Below are positions 51,368 to 61,042 of a stretch of 64,000 bases of DNA, piece after piece. The stretch covers positions 25,685-89,684 of the forward strand of contig NZ_RRYD01000012.1 in NCBI RefSeq assembly GCF_004010095.1, given 5' to 3'. Under the pieces are notes generated by a model. That model was not told the DNA's origin and searched no databases. It was given only the letters and a program-made list of their open reading frames with translations. Both the position numbers and the translations under genes were made by a program. Position 1 is the first letter of the stretch. Every line of letters begins with the position of its first letter. This DNA is from Lacticaseibacillus hulanensis (GTDB lineage Bacteria > Bacillota > Bacilli > Lactobacillales > Lactobacillaceae).

Positions 51368-52330
51368 ATGCAGTTAGCACACATTCTAATTCCGTTCGTG
51401 TCGGCTTTTGCCATCACGTCGCTGATTCTTCCGTTTTTCATCATGTACATGCGCGCGAAAAAGGAAGGCCAGATGATTCGTGAGGAAGGGCCGAAGTGGC
51501 ACGAAAAGAAGAGCGGTACACCAACAATGGGTGGCCTGGTATTTATGCTCGGCATCGTTGTCACGGTTTTGTGGTACGGCAGTTGGCAGCACCACCTAAC
51601 CACCTCGGCGCTCATGGCGCTGTTCATCCTGATTCTCTACGGGGCACTGGGTTTTTCCGATGACTTCGTGAAGGTCAGTCTTAAGCGCAACTTGGGATTG
51701 CGGGCATGGCAGAAACTGCTGGGGCAACTCATTGGTGCCGGCATCTTCCTGTTTGTCTTCTTCCGTGAGGGCTTCGCGCCAACGCTGACCATGCCGTTCA
51801 TCGGGACGGTCAACAGCGTTTGGTTCTACGTCATCTTCGCCGCAATCTGGCTGATTGGCTTCAGTAACGCGGTCAACCTGACCGATGGGTTGGATGGGCT
51901 GGTTGCCGGTCAGGCCAGCATCGCCTTTGCCACGTACGGCATTATTGCCGCACAAATGGGCCGCACCGACGTTGAGTTAATCTGTATCGCTGCTGTTGGT
52001 GGCCTGCTCGGCTTTTTGATGTTCAACCACAAGCCCGCGCAGATCTTCATGGGTGATGCCGGCAGCCTGGCGCTTGGCGGGATGCTCGCCGCCGTTGCCC
52101 TGATGCTTCACCGCGAGTGGTCCCTGCTGCTCATTGGGATCATCTTCGTTTGCGAGACCGCCAGCGTTATGCTGCAGGTGGCTTCGTTCAAGCTGACCGG
52201 GAAGCGGATTTTCAAGATGGCCCCAATTCACCACCACTTTGAAATGCTCGGGTGGAGTGAATGGCGCGTTGATATTACTTTTTGGTTGATTGGAATCGCG
52301 GCCAGCGCGATTTACCTGCTGGCTTTTTAG
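51368..52330 (+). CDS. mraY: Phospho-MurNAc-pentapeptide transferase
   Basis: 320-residue polytopic enzyme making lipid [15 protein letters not shown], the [12 protein letters not shown] motif, [11 protein letters not shown] and [12 protein letters not shown] are the catalytic and cofactor motifs. Located 17 bp after pbp2. Confidence 0.97.
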   Translation: MQLAHILIPFVSAFAITSLILPFFIMYMRAKKEGQMIREEGPKWHEKKSGTPTMGGLVFMLGIVVTVLWYGSWQHHLTTSALMALFILILYGALGFSDDFVKVSLKRNLGLRAWQKLLGQLIGAGIFLFVFFREGFAPTLTMPFIGTVNSVWFYVIFAAIWLIGFSNAVNLTDGLDGLVAGQASIAFATYGIIAAQMGRTDVELICIAAVGGLLGFLMFNHKPAQIFMGDAGSLALGGMLAAVALMLHREWSLLLIGIIFVCETASVMLQVASFKLTGKRIFKMAPIHHHFEMLGWSEWRVDITFWLIGIAASAIYLLAF

Positions 52331-52398
52331 CGTAATTGGTTAATAGTTGGTGCTGCGGCGCCAATTTACATATTTTGAAAAAAGAAAAGAGTCTTGTC

Positions 52399-53754
52399 AT
52401 GAAAACAATCGGTGATTATCAGAACAAAAAGGTACTCGTATTGGGACTAGCTAAGAGTGGGCTGAACGCAGCACGCTTGTTGCACCGCCTTGGCGCGTAC
52501 GTGACGGTTAATGATGCCAAGGATTTCCACGAGAATCCCGATGCACAGGCACTCGTCGCCGACGGTATTCGCGTGATTAGCGGGAGCCACCCGGTTGAAC
52601 TGCTTGATGAGAACTTTGAATTAATGGTCAAAAACCCGGGGATTCCGTACTCGAACCCCATGGTCAAGCGCGCCCAGGAATTGAACATTCCAATCATTAC
52701 CGAGCCCGAACTGGCATATGAGGTTTCAGAAACAGATTGGGTTGGGGTAACCGGAACCAACGGGAAGACCACGACCACGACGCTGATTGGCCTGATGTTG
52801 AACGCTGGTGGTCAGGTTGCGCACGCCGCTGGGAACATTGGGATTCCACTGAGTCAGGTGGCCCAGGACGCAAAGCCAAACGAAACCATTGTGGCCGAAC
52901 TGTCTAGCTTCCAGTTGATGGGCATCACAAAGCTGCACCCACACGTGGCCGTTTTGACCAACATTTACGAGGCACACCTTGATTACCACGGTAGCCGGGA
53001 GAATTACGTCAACGCGAAGATGCGCATTACCATGAACCAGACCGCAGACGACTACTTCGTGATGAACTGGGACCTGGCGGAGATGCACGATTTGGCCAAG
53101 CGCTCCAAGGCCCAGATTGTGCCATTTTCACGCAAGGGCGCCGCGGGTGCACGGGCAGCCCTCATTGATGGCCAGCTCTCTTTTGACGGCGATGCAATCA
53201 TGCCGGCTTCTGACCTCAAGATTCCTGGGGACCACAACGTTGAAAACGCGCTGGCTGCCATTGCGGTGGCAAAACTGCACGGGGTCAGCGATGAGGCAAT
53301 TGTTAGCGTCCTGAGCAGCTTCACCGGGGTTAAGCACCGGATTCAGTACGTAACGACCATTAACGGCCGGCGCTTCTACAACGACAGTAAGGCTACGAAC
53401 GTTGAGGCGGCCAGCGTTGCCATCACCGCGTTCAAGGACCCAGAAGTACTGATTGCCGGTGGCCTCGACCGTAAGTTGCCAATGGACGACCTAGTTCCGC
53501 TGATGCAAAAGCACGTTAAGGCCCTGGTCACATACGGTGAGACCGCTGATCTGATGGTGCAGGCGGCTAAGGATGCCGGCATCAAGGACATCACCAAGGT
53601 GGACAATCTGAACGAAGCGGTCCCCGCGGCTTACGCGGCAAGTGCAGAAGGTGACGTGGTTTTGCTGTCACCAGCAGCCGCTAGCTGGGACCAGTTCAAC
53701 ACCTTTGAAGAACGTGGCGATTTGTTTATTGCCGACGTTGAGAAATTGAAGTAA
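52399..53754 (+). CDS. murD: UDP-N-acetylmuramoylalanine-D-glutamate ligase
   Basis: 451 residues from ATG 52399. ATP loop GVTGTNGKTTTTTLIG, ELSSFQLMGI and YNDSKATNVEAA are conserved. It adds D-glutamate to the muropeptide precursor. The ribosome binding site is weak (AAGAG at longer distance), and the 21 codons open upstream are not needed. Confidence 0.97.
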   Translation: MKTIGDYQNKKVLVLGLAKSGLNAARLLHRLGAYVTVNDAKDFHENPDAQALVADGIRVISGSHPVELLDENFELMVKNPGIPYSNPMVKRAQELNIPIITEPELAYEVSETDWVGVTGTNGKTTTTTLIGLMLNAGGQVAHAAGNIGIPLSQVAQDAKPNETIVAELSSFQLMGITKLHPHVAVLTNIYEAHLDYHGSRENYVNAKMRITMNQTADDYFVMNWDLAEMHDLAKRSKAQIVPFSRKGAAGARAALIDGQLSFDGDAIMPASDLKIPGDHNVENALAAIAVAKLHGVSDEAIVSVLSSFTGVKHRIQYVTTINGRRFYNDSKATNVEAASVAITAFKDPEVLIAGGLDRKLPMDDLVPLMQKHVKALVTYGETADLMVQAAKDAGIKDITKVDNLNEAVPAAYAASAEGDVVLLSPAAASWDQFNTFEERGDLFIADVEKLK

Positions 53755-53797
53755 CCACTGCGGAGTATTCGCAGCGGTGTAAATGGAGGATTTTATT

Positions 53798-54898
53798 ATG
53801 CGCATTCTAGTCTCAGGCGGCGGCACCGGCGGGCACATCTATCCCGCCCTCGCATTGCTTGATCGACTGCAAGAAACTGGCGAGCTGGACGCCGCCCTGT
53901 ACGTGGGGACCGAGCGTGGACTCGAATCACGCATCGTCCCGAAGCACGGCGTGGATTTTGCCACGGTGAACATTCAGGGCTTTAGTCGCCGGCTTAGTTT
54001 TTCCGGCCTGACCACCAACGTCAAAACGGTACGGATGTTCCTTGCCAGTGTGGGCCGCGCAAAGCAGATTCTCACTGACTTCAAACCGGACGTCGTCGTT
54101 GGTACCGGGGGCTACGTTTCGGGCGCGACACTCTACGCCGCCAGCCGGATGCACATCCCAACGGTCATTCACGAATCCAACTCGGTGGCGGGGGTGACAA
54201 ACAAGTTCTTGGCACACTTCGTCACGAAGATTGCCATCAGCTTCAATGACGTTGCCTCAGCGTTTCCGGCAAGTAAAACCGTGCTCACTGGTAACCCGCG
54301 GGCCCAGCAGGTCGCGGGCCTGAAGCCTAACGACCAGCTTGCCGAATACCACCTGGACCCGAAGAAGCGCACCGTGCTTATCTTCGGGGGCTCCCGGGGG
54401 GCACCACGGCTGAACAAGGCCGCAATCGCCGGGATGTCAACCTTTGCTAAGGGTGACTACCAAGTGCTCTTTGCAACGGGGACGACCCATTACGATAACG
54501 TTCTGGCCCAGGTCAAGGACGTGCCGGCCAACGTCGCGATTGTGCCGTACATCGACCACATGGAGAAGGTGCTCCCGGATGTCGCGCTGCTCGTCAGTCG
54601 CAGTGGGGCCACAACCCTAGCCGAAATGACGGCGTTGGGCTTACCAGCGGTGCTGGTGCCAAGTCCGAACGTGACTCACAACCACCAATTCCACAACGCG
54701 GACAGTCTCGCCAAGGCGGGGGCCGCGGTTGTGATTGAGGAACCAAACCTTGATGCCCAGTTCACGACGACGGTTAACGAATTGATGGGCGATGCGGGCC
54801 ACCTGAACGGGATGGCCGCAGCCTCCAAGAAGTTGGGGGTTCCGGACGCAACGGACCGCTTGATTCAGGTGCTGCGGGACGCAATGAACGCTAAGTAA
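53798..54898 (+). CDS. murG: Lipid II-forming GlcNAc transferase
   Basis: 366 residues from ATG 53798, 9 bases after TGGAGG. N-terminal SGGGTGGHIYPALAL loop, VGTGGYVSGA and HESNSVAGVTNK, and the nucleotide-sugar site SRSGATTLAEMTALGLPAVLVP. It converts lipid I to lipid II on the inner membrane face. Confidence 0.97.
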   Translation: MRILVSGGGTGGHIYPALALLDRLQETGELDAALYVGTERGLESRIVPKHGVDFATVNIQGFSRRLSFSGLTTNVKTVRMFLASVGRAKQILTDFKPDVVVGTGGYVSGATLYAASRMHIPTVIHESNSVAGVTNKFLAHFVTKIAISFNDVASAFPASKTVLTGNPRAQQVAGLKPNDQLAEYHLDPKKRTVLIFGGSRGAPRLNKAAIAGMSTFAKGDYQVLFATGTTHYDNVLAQVKDVPANVAIVPYIDHMEKVLPDVALLVSRSGATTLAEMTALGLPAVLVPSPNVTHNHQFHNADSLAKAGAAVVIEEPNLDAQFTTTVNELMGDAGHLNGMAAASKKLGVPDATDRLIQVLRDAMNAK

Positions 54899-54938
54899 AT
54901 GACTTTTGTAGTTAACTGCTGCTGAAAGGAGGACGGCG

Positions 54939-55733
54939 ATGGCTGATTCGAAAACTTCCGCAAACCCAGATCAGAGCGCGGGTGTCAAACCACGGTATGT
55001 GCACGAACCACTGCCCAAGCCGCTTCCAAACGTTCAGCACATCCGTCACCGGCGGAATTTGCGCAACCTGATTCTAATCACACTACCACTGCTGATTATC
55101 GCCGGTGCCGCGGGTTACATGGCCTCGCCGTGGTCGAAGGTGGCGGACATTACGGTGAAGGGTACGCAGGTCGTGGCCAATCAGGATGTGATTGATGCAA
55201 CCAAAATGACCACTAAAACATATATTCCGGCAGTGGTATTGAATCATAAAACCATCGCCAAACAGGTGCAATCCACTATTCCGGCGCTCAAAACAGTGGC
55301 GGTTAAGGTGGAGGGTGCACGTGATATAACGCTCAAGGTTTCAGAATTTACCACTGTTGGTTATGTAAGCAAAGACGGTAGCAATCACGCAGTATTAAGT
55401 AACGGTACAATTTTGCGGCGCGAAAGTGCGCAGCCGGAGCAAGGTTTACCATTGTTCACTGGCTTCAATCAGGACCTGAAGAGCATTATCGAGGAAGTGG
55501 CCAAGGTTCCACCGGCCATTCGTCAGGATATTTCGGAGGTCAGCGCTACCCGCGGCAATGGGAACCCATATCAGGTCACGTTAACCATGAACGACGGTAA
55601 CACGGTCGTTGCGGACTCGCGCACCCTGGCCAAAAAAATCAAATATTATCCCAATATTGTCGGCCAAGTTAAGGGCAAAGGGACAGTCGATTTAGAGGTT
55701 GGGGCCTATTTTGAGCCGAAAAGCAGAAAATAA
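54939..55733 (+). CDS. divIB: Cell division protein DivIB/FtsQ
   Basis: 264 residues: a cytoplasmic tail, one membrane helix (about 47-67), a POTRA domain (KVADITVKGTQVVANQDVIDATKM) and the beta domain. The stretch 55190-55440 is more AT-rich than its surroundings. AAAGGAGG precedes the ATG. Confidence 0.93.
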   Translation: MADSKTSANPDQSAGVKPRYVHEPLPKPLPNVQHIRHRRNLRNLILITLPLLIIAGAAGYMASPWSKVADITVKGTQVVANQDVIDATKMTTKTYIPAVVLNHKTIAKQVQSTIPALKTVAVKVEGARDITLKVSEFTTVGYVSKDGSNHAVLSNGTILRRESAQPEQGLPLFTGFNQDLKSIIEEVAKVPPAIRQDISEVSATRGNGNPYQVTLTMNDGNTVVADSRTLAKKIKYYPNIVGQVKGKGTVDLEVGAYFEPKSRK

Positions 55734-55865
55734 CGCGAAAAGCTAAGAAAAGGACATGGATAGCGTACGCTTTCTTTTTCTAATGTGGTAAACTCAAAAT
55801 TGTATTAATAATAAATATTGCACATAAAAACGTTAATAACGTCAAACATAAGGAGGTCCAGACAC

Positions 55866-57179
55866 ATGGGTAATCAAGACATATATGTCGGTCTTGATAT
55901 CGGGACCACTTCAATTAAAGTGATTGCTGCCGAAATAACGGCTGGCCAGCTGAGTGTCATCGGAGTTGGCAGTCAACGTGCGGACGGAATGTCACGCGGA
56001 GTGATTGTCGATATCGATAAAACTGCCGCGACAATTCGGGCTGCGGCTCAGCAAGCCGCCGATAAAACCGGGATTACGATCCATAACGTGGTTGTGGGGG
56101 TGCCCGCAAGCTTACTCCAGATTGAACAAGTTTCCGGAATGATTGCCGTTGGTGATACGAGCAAAGAAATCACCGCTGACGATGTGCGCAACGTTGCCAG
56201 CACCGCACTCACCCGCAACTTGCCACCGGAGCGGACCGTGCTTAGCCTAACGCCCGATGAGTTCGTCGTGGATGGCTTCGATGGCATTAATGATCCACGC
56301 GGCATGATTGGGGTTCGGCTCGAGATGCACGGCCTGCTGTTCACGGTACCCAAGACGGTGCTCCACAACTTGCGGCGCGCGGTTGAAAAGGCCGGGCTAG
56401 CGGTGGAGATGTTCATCGCGGCACCACAAGCACTGGGTGAATACATTCTGTCCGACGGTGAAAAGGACTTTGGCACGGTTGTCATTGACCTTGGGGGCGG
56501 CCAAAGTACCGCCGCTGTCATTCACGACCGGAAGCTCAAGTTCACCACGACTGACCTTGAGGGTGGCGAGTACGTCACGAAGGACATCTCGGTCGTGCTC
56601 AACACCAGTTTCCCCGATGCGGAGCGCCTGAAGCGTGAGTACGGGACAGCGGACACGATGAGCGCCAGTGAGGAACAAACCTTCCCCGTGACGGTGGTGG
56701 GCAAATCCACGCCGGTCACAATTTCGGAAAAGTACCTGGCCGAGATTATTGAGGCACGTTTGGCCCAGATTTTCACCAGGTTGAACGACGCGCTGGATTC
56801 AGCGCACGCGTTAGACTTGCCGGGCGGAATTGTGATTACCGGTGGGGATGCCGCCATGCCTGGGGTTAGCGCCCTGGCTGATGATATCTTCGGCCGCCAA
56901 GTAAAACTTTACGTCCCAAGTGAAGTTGGGTTGCGCCATCCCGCGTTCACCCAGGCCCTGGCGCTCGTGCACACCGCCGCCAATCTGAGCGATATTAACC
57001 GGATTGTGGCTTCTGCACTGAAGTCTGGTCCGGTAGCAGCTCCGGAAAAGCCCAAAGCTGCTCCTGTGGCGGCCGCGGAAGAAACGCGGCAAGTGCCAGA
57101 TGATGATAATGACGATAACGAACCTGCCAAGAAGAAGGAACCATTCTTTAAACGCTTCTTTGGCACATTCTTTGATTAA
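55866..57179 (+). CDS. ftsA: Cell division protein FtsA
   Basis: 437 residues from ATG 55866 after AAGGAGG. Actin-like: [30 protein letters not shown] and [14 protein letters not shown]. The C-terminal amphipathic helix ([12 protein letters not shown]) anchors FtsZ to membrane. An unusual A/P-rich acidic linker lies before it. Confidence 0.97.
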   Translation: MGNQDIYVGLDIGTTSIKVIAAEITAGQLSVIGVGSQRADGMSRGVIVDIDKTAATIRAAAQQAADKTGITIHNVVVGVPASLLQIEQVSGMIAVGDTSKEITADDVRNVASTALTRNLPPERTVLSLTPDEFVVDGFDGINDPRGMIGVRLEMHGLLFTVPKTVLHNLRRAVEKAGLAVEMFIAAPQALGEYILSDGEKDFGTVVIDLGGGQSTAAVIHDRKLKFTTTDLEGGEYVTKDISVVLNTSFPDAERLKREYGTADTMSASEEQTFPVTVVGKSTPVTISEKYLAEIIEARLAQIFTRLNDALDSAHALDLPGGIVITGGDAAMPGVSALADDIFGRQVKLYVPSEVGLRHPAFTQALALVHTAANLSDINRIVASALKSGPVAAPEKPKAAPVAAAEETRQVPDDDNDDNEPAKKKEPFFKRFFGTFFD

Positions 57180-57205
57180 ATAATCCCCGATTAGGAGGAA
57201 CTAAG

Positions 57206-58408
57206 ATGGAATTCTCACTTGATCCACAAAACGACACGGGAGCAGTAATTAAGGTCATTGGGGTCGGCGGTGCTGGCGGTAACGCTGTGAACCGCATGAT
57301 TGCCGAAGACGTTAAGGGCGTTGAGTTTATCGTTGCGAACACCGACGTTCAGGCCCTCTCAAGCTCCAAGGCAGAAACCAAGATTCAGCTTGGCCCGAAA
57401 CTCACACGCGGCCTTGGTGCTGGTTCAACACCTGAAATCGGCCAGAAAGCAGCCGAAGAAAGCGAAGAAGCAATCGCCGATGCACTGCAGGGTGCAGACA
57501 TGATTTTCGTCACCTGTGGGATGGGTGGTGGTACCGGTACTGGTGCCGCTCCAGTTGTTGCCAAGGTCGCAAAAGACCAGGGCGCACTGACTGTTGGGGT
57601 TGTCACCAAGCCATTCACGTTTGAAGGCCCAAAGCGCGGCAAGAACGCCACTGAGGGGATTGCTTCCCTCAAGGAACACGTTGACACGCTGGTTATCATT
57701 GCCAACAACCGTCTGCTCGAAATCGTTGACAAGAAGACGCCAATGCTCGAAGCCTTCAAGGCCGCGGACAACGTTTTGCGTCAGGGTGTCCAGGGAATCT
57801 CTGATTTGATTACGAGCCCAGGCTACGTCAACTTGGACTTTGCTGACGTGAAGACGGTCATGGCCAACCAGGGTAGCGCCCTGATGGGGATTGGTTCCGC
57901 AACCGGTGAGAACCGGACGGTGGAAGCAACCAAGAAGGCTATTTCCTCACCACTGCTTGAAGTCGCAATCGATGGTGCTAAGCAGGTTCTGCTGAACATC
58001 ACCGGTGGCCCAGACCTGTCACTGTTCGAAGCTCAAGACGCTTCTGAAATTGTGACCCAGGCCGCAACGACCGACGTTAACATCATCTTCGGGACCTCAA
58101 TCAACGAAGATCTGGGCGACGAAGTGGTTGTTACGGTTATCGCGACCGGGCTTGATTCCACCCCAGCAAAGGGTGAAAGCCGGCAGACCAGCGCCCGCCC
58201 AGCAGCTGACGCAAAGCGGTCCGCTGCCAGTGACCCATTCGTTGACTGGGACATGCGGCGTGACCCTGAACAGAAGGCAACGCGGCCAGCAGACGATGAG
58301 CTGGATAACGCCAAGAAGACTGAGTTCGATGTTTTTGAGAGCCAAGCAAAGACAGCTAGTGAGAACGACGATGACCAGCCACCATTCTTCAAGCGTCGTC
58401 GTCAGTAG
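57206..58408 (+). CDS. ftsZ: Cell division GTPase FtsZ
   Basis: 400 residues. The tubulin signature [32 protein letters not shown] and the C-terminal conserved tail ([12 protein letters not shown]) that binds FtsA/SepF are all present, joined by a disordered linker. TTAGGAGGAACT precedes the ATG. Confidence 0.98.
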   Translation: MEFSLDPQNDTGAVIKVIGVGGAGGNAVNRMIAEDVKGVEFIVANTDVQALSSSKAETKIQLGPKLTRGLGAGSTPEIGQKAAEESEEAIADALQGADMIFVTCGMGGGTGTGAAPVVAKVAKDQGALTVGVVTKPFTFEGPKRGKNATEGIASLKEHVDTLVIIANNRLLEIVDKKTPMLEAFKAADNVLRQGVQGISDLITSPGYVNLDFADVKTVMANQGSALMGIGSATGENRTVEATKKAISSPLLEVAIDGAKQVLLNITGGPDLSLFEAQDASEIVTQAATTDVNIIFGTSINEDLGDEVVVTVIATGLDSTPAKGESRQTSARPAADAKRSAASDPFVDWDMRRDPEQKATRPADDELDNAKKTEFDVFESQAKTASENDDDQPPFFKRRRQ

Positions 58409-58428
58409 ACTGACGGAGGTGACCACTT

Positions 58429-58896
58429 ATGAGTAAACTTGGAAATGCATTTGGTAAGTTCTTCGACATGAATGACGCCGAAGAGGACTACGATGAAGAA
58501 GTCGAACCAGCTGCAACCGAAGCAGAAGCGCAGCCAGCGCCAGCTCAACCTGCCCGCAGCAGCGTGGCGCCGAACCGCAGCAATGTGGTTTCGATGAACC
58601 AAACTGCGGCGAAGGGTGCGAAGATTGAACTGTACGAACCACGCATCTACTCTGATGCGAAGGAAATCGGCCGGAACCTGCTTGGCGACACCGCCGTGCT
58701 CGTGAACTTCACGCACCTTGAAGGCGAGGACGCAAAGCGCATCGTCGACTTCATGACGGGTGTGGTGTTCGCGGTTAACGGTGAAATCAAGCGCGTCGGT
58801 GACCGAATTTTCCTGGTGACGCCAGCGAACTTCGAAGTTAGTGGTACGCTCGCCAGCAAACTGCAAGACGACCTGAACATTGACGATTTAAACTAG
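58429..58896 (+). CDS. sepF: Cell division protein SepF
   Basis: 155 residues: an N-terminal amphipathic helix (MSKLGNAFGKFFDM) binding membrane, an acidic linker, and the SepF domain (EPRIYSDAKEIGRNLLGDTAVLVNFTHLE). The usual ylmE gene between ftsZ and sepF is missing, as in some other lactobacilli. Confidence 0.95.
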   Translation: MSKLGNAFGKFFDMNDAEEDYDEEVEPAATEAEAQPAPAQPARSSVAPNRSNVVSMNQTAAKGAKIELYEPRIYSDAKEIGRNLLGDTAVLVNFTHLEGEDAKRIVDFMTGVVFAVNGEIKRVGDRIFLVTPANFEVSGTLASKLQDDLNIDDLN

Positions 58897-58910
58897 GGGG
58901 CCACCACCGA

Positions 58911-59177
58911 GTGTATATTATTTACCGGATTATCATGTTGCTGATTCAAATCGAGCAGGCGGCAATCCTGGTCGAGGCGATTCTGTCCTGGATTCAGATT
59001 GACCAGTTGCGGGGCGTGTATGAGTTCTGCCAGCGGATTACCGCGCCGCTGATGAATCCGATTCGCCGGGTAATGCCGATTATTGCGGGGCTGGATTTCT
59101 CCCCAGTGGTTGCACTGGTTCTGCTCGGGTTCGTTAGCAAGGCTGTCTCGTACATTTTCATTGGAATGATGTACTGA
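58911..59177 (+). CDS. YggT/YlmG-family membrane protein
   Basis: 88 residues from a GTG with TAGGGGG about 9 bases upstream. Two membrane helices surround the typical WIQIDQLRGVYEFCQRITAPLMNPIRRVMP block. Its stop overlaps the ylmH start (TGATG). Confidence 0.92.
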   Translation: MYIIYRIIMLLIQIEQAAILVEAILSWIQIDQLRGVYEFCQRITAPLMNPIRRVMPIIAGLDFSPVVALVLLGFVSKAVSYIFIGMMY

Positions 59178-59956
59178 TGCAAGCTGGAGCAATGCACGGG
59201 GTGCGCCCCGCAGAGCAGCCGCTCATTGACCGCCTGCGCGAAATGGCTAATCAGGCAGATGGCGAGTACCGGCCCGTGTTAACGAGCTTCTTGAATCCCC
59301 GTCAGCGGGTGCTGGCCGAAATGGTGGGCGCTAAGGCCGGCGTGACCGTGCACGGCAATGGCGGATTTACGAACGCGGAAATGCAGCGCGTGCTTTTTGC
59401 CCCGGACTATTTTGTCCCCGAGGCAAGTGATTATGCGGTCACGGTGCTGGAATGTCAGTATCCAGCCAAGTTCACCACGCTTCACCACAGCACAATTCTG
59501 GGGAGCATGGTGCACCATGGCTTAGACCGGTCGGTGTTTGGCGACATCATCACTCAAGATGGTCGCTGGCAGCTGGCGGTGTCCGCGCCGCTTACGGATT
59601 TTATCGCGATGAACGTGACACAAATCGGCAAGACCAAGGTGCAGTGGCAAGCGGTATCGGCAGCGGACATTTTGCGAGTGCACGTGCCGTTTCGGGATTT
59701 GGTGACGGTGGTCAGCGCCATTCGGGTTGACGCCATCGTGGCGGCGGGCTTTAACCTGGCCCGCAGTCAGGTCAAGGAACTGGTTTCTAGCGGCGACATT
59801 CAGATTAATTGGCTGAGCGAGCGACGCGGAGATGCGCAATTGGTGCCTGGTGACATGGTTTCCGTCCGTGGACATGGACGGGTTCAATTAGTTGATATTT
59901 TGGGAATTACGGCAAAAGACCGTTGGCGGGTGGCCCTGAAGGTGCTCGTCAAATGA
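59177..59956 (+). CDS. ylmH: YlmH, S4-domain RNA-binding protein
   Basis: 259 residues with a C-terminal S4 domain (AAGFNLARSQVKELVSSGDIQINW, about 188-250). YlmH homologues act near the 50S subunit in ribosome rescue. Conserved in the sepF-ylmG-ylmH-divIVA order. Confidence 0.93.
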   Translation: MQAGAMHGVRPAEQPLIDRLREMANQADGEYRPVLTSFLNPRQRVLAEMVGAKAGVTVHGNGGFTNAEMQRVLFAPDYFVPEASDYAVTVLECQYPAKFTTLHHSTILGSMVHHGLDRSVFGDIITQDGRWQLAVSAPLTDFIAMNVTQIGKTKVQWQAVSAADILRVHVPFRDLVTVVSAIRVDAIVAAGFNLARSQVKELVSSGDIQINWLSERRGDAQLVPGDMVSVRGHGRVQLVDILGITAKDRWRVALKVLVK

Positions 59957-60008
59957 AAATAAACTATGCGCGGCAGCAAGGACTCGCAGCATAGATTGGA
60001 GGATGACG

Positions 60009-60743
60009 ATGCTTACGCCACTAGATATTCGTGATAAAACTTTCAACGTCAAAATGCGTGGTTACGACCAGGATCAGGTCAATGATTTTTTGGACCAGAT
60101 TATCGCTGACTACGAGGCTGTGCTGAAGGAAAAAGACAGCATGGCTGAAGAACTGAAGACGACCAAGGAACAGGTCAAGCACTACGAAGGCATGAAGGAT
60201 GCGATGAACCAATCCATCATTGTTGCCCAAGAAGCAGCTGACCGTGTTCGTTCTGCTGCTGAAGCGGAAGCAGCGGAAGTCCGTCAGCAGGCTCAAGACG
60301 ATGCTGAAAGCGTGCTGAACGATGCTCACGCCAAGAGTGAGGATGTTCTCACCCAGGCCGATGACCGTTCACGCCAGCTCGCACTGCAGACTGAAGATTT
60401 GCGCCAAAACGCAAAGCAGTTCCGGGACCACTTGGTACTGTTGCTCCAGGCAGAGCTGGAAACAGTTAAGGGAGCAGAGTGGAGCGCGGCAGTTGACCAC
60501 GAACCGTTCGAACCCGTTCAGACTGACGAAGATGCGGCGGATGACGCAGAAAAAACGGCTGATGTTGCAAAAGACCTTGACACAGACGGGGTAGATTCAG
60601 TAAACTCTGGTGCAGAGGATGCGCCTGCAGAAGATGCAGAAGATGCAACAGAAGCAGACGACGCAGCTTCAACCGGAGCGGACACCAAGGACGAAGACTA
60701 CACAGAAATCGTCTTTCCTGATGCCCCAATTTCAAAGGATTAA
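60009..60743 (+). CDS. divIVA: Cell division initiation protein DivIVA
   Basis: 244 residues from ATG 60009 (TTGGAGG 6 bases upstream; ATG 60003 abuts that site). The N-terminal LTPLDIRDKTFNVKMRGYDQ membrane-binding domain, a coiled coil to about residue 155, and a highly acidic D/E/A-rich tail. It binds curved membranes at poles and septum. Confidence 0.95.
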   Translation: MLTPLDIRDKTFNVKMRGYDQDQVNDFLDQIIADYEAVLKEKDSMAEELKTTKEQVKHYEGMKDAMNQSIIVAQEAADRVRSAAEAEAAEVRQQAQDDAESVLNDAHAKSEDVLTQADDRSRQLALQTEDLRQNAKQFRDHLVLLLQAELETVKGAEWSAAVDHEPFEPVQTDEDAADDAEKTADVAKDLDTDGVDSVNSGAEDAPAEDAEDATEADDAASTGADTKDEDYTEIVFPDAPISKD

Positions 60744-60761
60744 TACAACATTCCGTTGAGG

Positions 60762-60978
60762 AACACGCGTTAACGCCCAAGCTTATTTGCAGCGACCCGA
60801 TGTTTGGTGCAAGTTCGGGAATAAGCCAGCGTTAATATCAGTTCTGAGCACCGGTTCGATACATAGGGCCGGACGGTTGGTGTCCGTTACAACGCCGAAT
60901 GAGGGGAACTAGTTTCCTGAATTTAGGTGGTACCACGATGGAAGTCGTCCTAATAATTTTATTAGGGCGGCTTTTTTT
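60762..60978 (+). promoter_or_regulatory. T-box riboswitch of ileS
   Basis: The T-box sequence AATTTAGGTGGTACCACG is at 60920-60937, the terminator CGTCCTAAT/ATTAGGGCG plus T-tract at 60944-60978. In Stem I, TTAACGC pairs with GCGTTAA and is followed by ATC (Ile, 60837-60839), the expected specifier. Confidence 0.93.
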
Positions 60979-61042
60979 ATGGTTAAAAACTGCGATTCAA
61001 AGCCGCAAATATTTGTGGTGTAAAAAAGAAAGAAGGAAAAAC

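Noticed and set aside
60899..61042. N-terminal extension of ileS.
   Set aside because: It covers the T-box antiterminator and terminator; the true start is ATG 61043.
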